Under the pieces are notes generated by a model. That model was not told the origin of the DNA. It saw only the letters and a program-made list of their open reading frames with translations, and ran no database searches. A DNA stretch of 64,000 bases from Siphonodentalium dalli. Lineage: Eukaryota; Mollusca; Scaphopoda; Gadilida; Siphonodentaliidae. Of the stretch, positions 57,401 to 64,000 are shown piece by piece. The translations under genes were made by a program, and so were the position numbers. The stretch is taken from the NCBI GenBank assembly GCA_032622095.1, contig CP136061.1, positions 95,229,345-95,293,344 of the forward strand. Direction: 5' to 3'. Numbering within the stretch: the first letter of the stretch is position 1; each line of letters opens with the position of its first letter.

Positions 57401-60400
57401 GCGTGACTTTGATATAGTTGCCCGCGGGGTGGTACCGCACGAAAATACAAGAATTCCCAGGTGGCCACCATGACTCAGGATACGGCAGCCGATTTAGTAA
57501 CGAAAAGTCCAATTTTGACACCCCATGCACGACTTCAGCCCAATTTTAGAAAATTTGGAAGGGGGTGCATGGTCGCGTGACTTTGATATAGTTGCCCGCG
57601 GGGTGGCACCGCACGAAAATACAAGAATTCCCAGGTGGCCACCATGACTCAGGATACGGCAGCCGATTTAGTAACGAAAAGTCCAATTTTGACACCCCAT
57701 GCACGACTTCAGCCCAATTTTAGAAAATTTGCAAGGGGGTGCATGGTCGCGTGACTTTCCTATAGTTGCCCGCGGGGTGGCACCGCACGAAAATACAAGA
57801 ATTCCCGGGTGACCACCATGACTCAGGATACGGCAGCCGATTTAGTAACGGAAATTGCTATTTTGACACCCCATGCACGACTTCAGCCCAATTTTAGAAA
57901 ATTTGGAAGGGGGTGCATGGTCGCGTGACTTTGATATATTTGCCCGCGGGGTGGCACCGCACGAAAATACAATAATTCCCAGGTGGCAACCATGACTAAG
58001 GATACGGCAGCCGATTTAGTAACGAAAAGTCCAATTTTGACATCCCATGCACGACTTCAGCCCAATTTTAGAAAATTTGGAAGGGGGGTGCATGGTCGCG
58101 TGACTTTCCTATAGTTGCCCGCGGGGTGGCTCCGCACGAAAATACAAGAATTCCCAGGTGGTCACCATGACTCAGGATACGGCAGCCGATTTAGTAACGA
58201 AAAGTCCAATTTTGACACCCCTTGCACGACTTCAGCCCAATTTTAGAATATTTGGAAGGGGGTGCATGGTCGCGTGACTTTGGTATAGTTGCCCGCGGGG
58301 TGGCACCGCACGAAAATACAAGAATTCCCGGGTTCCCGCCATGACTCAGGATACGGCAGCCGATTTAGTAACGAAAAGTCCAATTTTGACACCCCATGCA
58401 CGACTTCAGCCCAATTTTAGAAAATTTGGAAGGGGGTGCATGGTCGCTTGACTTTCCTATAGTTGCCCGCGGGGTGGCTCCGCACGAAAATACAAGAATT
58501 CCCAGGTGGCCACCATGACTCAGGATACGGCAGCCGATTTAGTAACGAAAAGTCCAATTTTGACACCCCTTGCACGACTTCAGCCCAATTTTAGAAAATT
58601 TGGAAGGGGGTGCATGGTCGCGTGACTTTGATATAGTTGCCCGCGGGGTGGCACCGCACGAAAATACAAGAATTCCCGGGTTCCCGCCATGACTCAGGAT
58701 ACGGCAGCCGATTTAGTAACGAAAAGTCCAATTTTGACACCCCATGCACGACTTCAGCCCAATTTTAGAAAATTTGGAAGGGGGTGCATGGTCGCGTGAC
58801 TTTCCTATAGTTGCCCGCGGGGTGGCTCCGCACGAAAATACAAGAATTCCCAGGTGGCCACCATGACTCAGGATACGGCAGCCGATTTAGTGACGAAAAG
58901 TCCAATTTTGACACCCCATGCACGACTTCAGCCCAAGTTTAGAAAATTTGCAAGGGGGTGCATGGTCGCGTGACTTTGCTATAGTTGCCCGCGGGGTGGC
59001 ACCGCACGAAAATACAAGAATTCCCTGGTGGCCACCATGACTCAGGATACGGCAGCCGATTTAGTAACGGAAATTTCTATTTTGACACCCCATGCACGAC
59101 TTCAGCCCAATTTTAGAAAATTTGGAAGGGGGTGCATGGTCGCGTGACTTTGATATAGTTGCCCGCGGGGTGGTACCGCACGAAAATACAAGAACTCCCA
59201 GGTGGCCACCATGACTCAGGATACGGCAGCCGATTTAGTAACGAAAAGTCCAATTTTGACACCCCATGCACGACTTCAGCCCAATTTTAGAAAATTTGGA
59301 AGGGGGTGCATGGTCGCGTGACTTTGATATAGTTTCCCGCGGGGTGGCACCGCACGAAAATACAAGAATTCCCAGGTGGCCACCATGACTCAGGATACGG
59401 CAGCCGATTTAGTAACGAAAAGTCCAATTTTGACACCCCATGCACGACTTCAGCCCAATTTTAGAAAATTTGGAAGGGGGTGCATGGTCGCGTGACTTTG
59501 CTATAGTTGCCCGCGGGTTGGCACCGCACGAAAATACAAGAATTCCTGGGTGGCCACCATGACTCAGGATACGGCGGCCGATTTAGTAACGAAAAGTCCA
59601 ATTTTGACACCCCATGCACGACTTCAGCCCAATTTTAGAAAATTTGGAAGGGGGTGCATGGTCGCGTGACTTTGATATAGTTGCCCGCGGGGTGGCACCG
59701 CACGAAAATACAAGAATTCCCTGGTGACCACCATGACTCAGGATACGGCAGCCGATTTAGTAACGGAAATTTCTATTTTGACACCCCATGCACGACTTCA
59801 GCCCAATTTTAGAAAATTTGGAAGGGGGTGCATGGTCGCGTGACTTTGATATAGTTGCCCGCGGGGTGGCACCGCACGAAAATACAAGAATTCCCTGGTG
59901 GCCACCATGACTCAGGATACGGCAGCCGATTTAGTAACGGAAATTTCTATTTTGACACCCCATGCACGACTTCAGCCCAATTTTAGAAAATTTGGAAGGG
60001 GGTGCATGGTCGCGTGACTTTGATATAGTTGCCCGCGGGGTGGTACCGCACGAAAATACAAGAATTCCCAGGTGGCCACCATGACTCAGGATACGGCAGC
60101 CGATTTAGTAACGAAAAGTCCAATTTTGACACCCCATGCACGACTTCAGCCCAATTTTAGAAAATTTGGAAGGGGGTGCATGGTCGCGTGACTTTGATAT
60201 AGTTGCCCGCGGGGTGGCACCGCACGAAAATACAAGAATTCCCAGGTGGCCACCATGACTCAGGATACGGCAGCCGATTTAGTAACGAAAAGTCCAATTT
60301 TGACACCCCATGCACGACTTCAGCCCAATTTTAGAAAATTTGGAAGGGGGTGCATGGTCGCGTGACTTTGATATAGTTGCCCGCGGGGTGGCACCGCACG

Positions 60401-63400
60401 AAAATACAAGAATTCCCGGGTGGCCACCATGACTCAGGATACGGCAGCCGATTTAGTAACGAAAAGTCCAATTTTGACACCCCATGCACGACTTCAGCCC
60501 AATTTTAGAAAATTTGGAAGGGGGTGCATGGTCGCGTGACTTTGCTATAGTTGCCCGCGGGTTGGCACCGCACGAAAATACAAGAATTCCTGGGTGGTCA
60601 CCATGACTCAGGATACGGCGGCCGATTTAGTAACGAAAAGTCCAATTTTGACACCCATGCACGACTTCAGCCCAATTTTAGAAAATTTGGAAGGGGGTGC
60701 ATGGTCGCGTGACTTTGCTATAGTTGCCCGCGGGGTGGCACCGCACGAAAATACAAGAATTCCTGGGTGGCCACCATGACTCAGGATACGGCGGCCGATT
60801 TAGTAACGAAAAGTCCAATTTTGACACCCCATGCACGACTTCAGCCCAATTTTAGAAAATTTGGAAGGGGGTGCATGGTCGCGTGACTTTGTTATAGTTG
60901 CCCGCGGGGTGGCACCGCACGAAAATACAAGAATTCCCAGGTGGCCACCATGACTCAGGATACGGCAGCCGATTTAGTAACGAAAAGTCCAATTTTGACA
61001 CCCCATGCACGACTTCAGCCCAATTTTAGAAAATTTGCAAGGGGGTGCATGGTCGCGTGACTTTCCTATAGTTGCCCGCGGGGTGGCACCGCACGAAAAT
61101 ACAAGAATTCCCGGGTGACCACCATGACTCAGGATACGGCAGCCGATTTAGTAACGGAAATTGCTATTTTGACACCCCATGCACGACTTCAGCCCAATTT
61201 TAGAAAATTTGGAAGGGGGTGCATGGTCGCGTGACTTTGATATATTTGCCCGCGGGGTGGCACCGCACGAAAATACAATAATTCCCAGGTGGCAACCATG
61301 ACTAAGGATACGGCAGCCGATTTAGTAACGAAAAGTCCAATTTTGACATCCCATGCACGACTTCAGCCCAATTTTAGAAAATTTGGAAGGGGGTGCATGG
61401 TCGCGTGACTTTCCTATAGTTGCCCGCGGGGTGGCTCCGCACGAAAATACAAGAATTCCCAGGTGGTCACCATGACTCAGGATACGGCAGCCGATTTAGT
61501 AACGAAAAGTCCAATTTTGACACCCCTTGCACGACTTCAGCCCAATTTTAGAATATTTGGAAGGGGGTGCATGGTCGCGTGACTTTGGTATAGTTGCCCG
61601 CGGGGTGGCACCGCACGAAAATACAAGAATTCCCGGGTTCCCGCCATGACTCAGGATACGGCAGCCGATTTAGTAACGAAAAGTCCAATTTTGACACCCC
61701 ATGCACGACTTCAGCCCAATTTTAGAAAATTTGGAAGGGGGTGCATGGTCGCTTGACTTTCCTATAGTTGCCCGCGGGGTGGCTCCGCACGAAAATACAA
61801 GAATTCCCAGGTGGCCACCATGACTCAGGATACGGCAGCCGATTTAGTAACGAAAAGTCCAATTTTGACACCCCTTGCACGACTTCAGCCCAATTTTAGA
61901 AAATTTGGAAGGGGGTGCATGGTCGCGTGACTTTGATATAGTTGCCCGCGGGGTGGCACCGCACGAAAATACAAGAATTCCCGGGTTCCCGCCATGACTC
62001 AGGATACGGCAGCCGATTTAGTAACGAAAAGTCCAATTTTGACACCCCATGCACGACTTCAGCCCAATTTTAGAAAATTTGGAAGGGGGTGCATGGTCGC
62101 GTGACTTTCCTATAGTTGCCCGCGGGGTGGCTCCGCACGAAAATACAAGAATTCCCAGGTGGCCACCATGACTCAGGATACGGCAGCCGATTTAGTGACG
62201 AAAAGTCCAATTTTGACACCCCATGCACGACTTCAGCCCAATTTTAGAAAATTTGCAAGGGGGTGCATGGTCGCGTGACTTTGCTATAGTTGCCCGCGGG
62301 GTGGCACCGCACGAAAATACAAGAATTCCCTGGTGGCCACCATGACTCAGGATACGGCAGCCGATTTAGTAACGGAAATTTCTATTTTGACACCCCATGC
62401 ACGACTTCAGCCCAATTTTAGAAAATTTGGAAGGGGGTGCATGGTCGCGTGACTTTGATATAGTTGCCCGCGGGGTGGTACCGCACGAAAATACAAGAAC
62501 TCCCAGGTGGCCACCATGACTCAGGATACGGCAGCCGATTTAGTAACGAAAAGTCCAATTTTGACACCCCATGCACGACTTCAGCCCAATTTTAGAAAAT
62601 TTGGAAGGGGGTGCATGGTCGCGTGACTTTGATATAGTTTCCCGCGGGGTGGCACCGCACGAAAATACAAGAATTCCCAGGTGGCCACCATGACTCAGGA
62701 TACGGCAGCCGATTTAGTAACGAAAAGTCCAATTTTGACACCCCATGCACGACTTCAGCCCAATTTTAGAAAATTTGGAAGGGGGTGCATGGTCGCGTGA
62801 CTTTGATATAGTTGCCCGCGGGGTGGCACCGCACGAAAATACAAGAATTCCCGGGTGGCCACCATGACTCAGGATACGGCAGCCGATTTAGTAACGAAAA
62901 GTCCAATTTTGACAACCCCATGCACGACTTCAGCCCAATTTTAGAAAATTTGGAAGGGGGTGCATGGTCGCGTGACTTTGCTATAGTTGCCCGCGGGGTG
63001 GCACCGCACGAAAATACAAGAATTTTCGGGTGGCCACCATGACTCAGGATACGGCGGACGATTTAGTAACAAAAAGCCCAGTTTTGACACCCCTTGCACG
63101 ACTTCAGCCCAATTTTAGAAAATTTGGAAGGGGGTGCATGGTCGCGTGACTTTGATATAGTTGCCCGCGGGGTGGCACCGCACGGAAATACAAGAATTCC
63201 CGGGTGGCCACCATGACTCGGGATACGGCAGCCGATTTAGTAACGAAAAGTCCAATTTTGACACCCCATGCACGACTTCAGCCCAATTTTAGAAAATTTG
63301 CAAGGGGGTGCATGGTCGCGTGACTTTGATATAGTTGCCCGCGGGGTGGCACCGCACGAAAATACAAGAATTCCCAGGTGGCCACCATGACTCAGGATAC

Positions 63401-64000
63401 GGCAGCCGATTTAGTAACGAAAAGTCCAATTTTGACACCCCATGCACGACTTCAGCCCAATTTTAGAAAATTTGGAAGGGGGTGCATGGTCGCGTGACTT
63501 TGATATAGTTGCCCGCGGGGTGGCACCGCACGAAAATACAAGAATTCCCGGGTGGCCACCATGACTCAGGATACGGCAGCCGATTTAGTAACGAAAAGTC
63601 CAATTTTGACACCCCATGCACGACTTCAGCCCAATTTTAGAAAATTTGGAAGGGGGTGCATGGTCGCGTGACTTTGCTATAGTTGCCCGCGGGTTGGCAC
63701 CGCACGAAAATACAAGAATTCCTGGGTGGCCACCATGACTCAGGATACGGCGGCCGATTTAGTAACGAAAAGTCCAATTTTGACACCCCATGCACGACTT
63801 CAGCCCAATTTTAGAAAATTTGGAAGGGGGTGCATGGTCGCGTGACTTTGATATAGTTGCCCGCGGGGTGGCACCGCACGAAAATACAAGAATTCCCAGG
63901 TGGCCACCATGACTCAGGATACGGCAGCCGATTTAGTAACGAAAAGTCCAATTTTGACACCCCATGCACGACTTCAGCCCAATTTTAGAAAATTTGGAAG
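51464..64000 (-). repeat. 174-bp satellite array, inverted block with higher-order repeats
   Basis: About 72 monomers of the same satellite on the opposite strand, running off the right edge. Private variants give the higher-order spacing. CCGCGCGGTGG variants at about 53594 and 55157, and matching frames at 53284 and 54849, are one 9-monomer unit (1565 bp) apart. GGTCGCTTGAC at 58446 and 61749, AAGAACTCCC at 59187 and 62493, and AGTTTCCCGC at 59333 and 62639 are about 3306 bp (19 monomers) apart. These periods differ from those of the forward block, so the two sides are not simple mirror images. Confidence 0.97.

Noticed and set aside
53284-63042. 61- to 76-residue frames in the inverted satellite (HDFSPILENLEGGAW)
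   Set aside because: Same satellite on the other strand; frames open only where one C is missing or added in the CCCC run.
40484-64000. CENP-B box in the satellite
   Set aside because: TTCG and CGG occur in TTCGTTACTAAATCGG, but the spacing is 9 rather than 7 and the required A and final G are absent. No match to the box was found.
40484-64000. CRISPR array
   Set aside because: Repeats are contiguous 174-bp monomers without unique spacers, and the DNA is eukaryotic.

Overview
This window is eukaryotic, repeat-dominated DNA, most likely from a marine invertebrate and probably a mollusc. The signs are intron-split coding sequence, a tRNA-headed SINE with an ATCA-type tail, and a dispersed repeat that opens with an AGCTCA hairpin followed by GTCCGTC tracts, a pattern I associate with mollusc genomes. 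The organism call is an inference. The eukaryotic, animal-type nature is clear.

Only one gene fragment is well supported. Two exons on the minus strand (17848-17417 and 16541-16374) join in phase 0 and encode the N-terminal part of an endonuclease/exonuclease/phosphatase (EEP) family protein resembling the CCR4/angel/PDE12 deadenylase and 2',5'-phosphodiesterase group. Its remaining exons are not recognisable here. Three other exon-like reading frames (6548-6713 minus, 14065-14215 plus, 15738-15962 minus) are weak candidates.

Layout: 0-3 kb holds a tandem duplication, a palindromic TA-target MITE, a SINE with a perfect 13-bp target duplication and a dispersed repeat. 3.0-6.0 kb is a head-to-tail run of five Helitron-like elements. 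6-12 kb holds a perfect 46-bp-arm hairpin, pieces of the mollusc-type repeat, tandem duplications and a MITE amplified together with its flank. 12.8-21.2 kb contains four copies of a TTAA-bounded element carrying two internal hairpins, the EEP gene fragment, a GA microsatellite and a second Helitron pair. 21.5-23.3 kb holds short CCGAAGGTT arrays and a Helitron-like tail. 23.8-30.8 kb is a giant imperfect palindrome, one arm of which carries a TTAA element missing from the other arm. 32.3-37.7 kb is a 5.3-kb foldback-like element whose arms are built from roughly 170-bp subunits with ATGGCGGCC cores. 37.9-38.8 kb holds two TTAA elements side by side. 39.0-40.4 kb is the mollusc-type dispersed repeat.

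From about 40,484 to the right edge (23.5 kb, about 135 copies) the sequence is a 174-bp satellite with higher-order repeat structure. Orientation flips at 51,460-51,463. The near-nucleosomal monomer length, nearly identical higher-order units and nested dyad symmetry make it a candidate centromeric or pericentromeric satellite. This array and its inversion are the most striking part of the window. There is no operon-like gene cooperation; the window is a layered record of transposons, foldbacks and satellite growth around one split gene.
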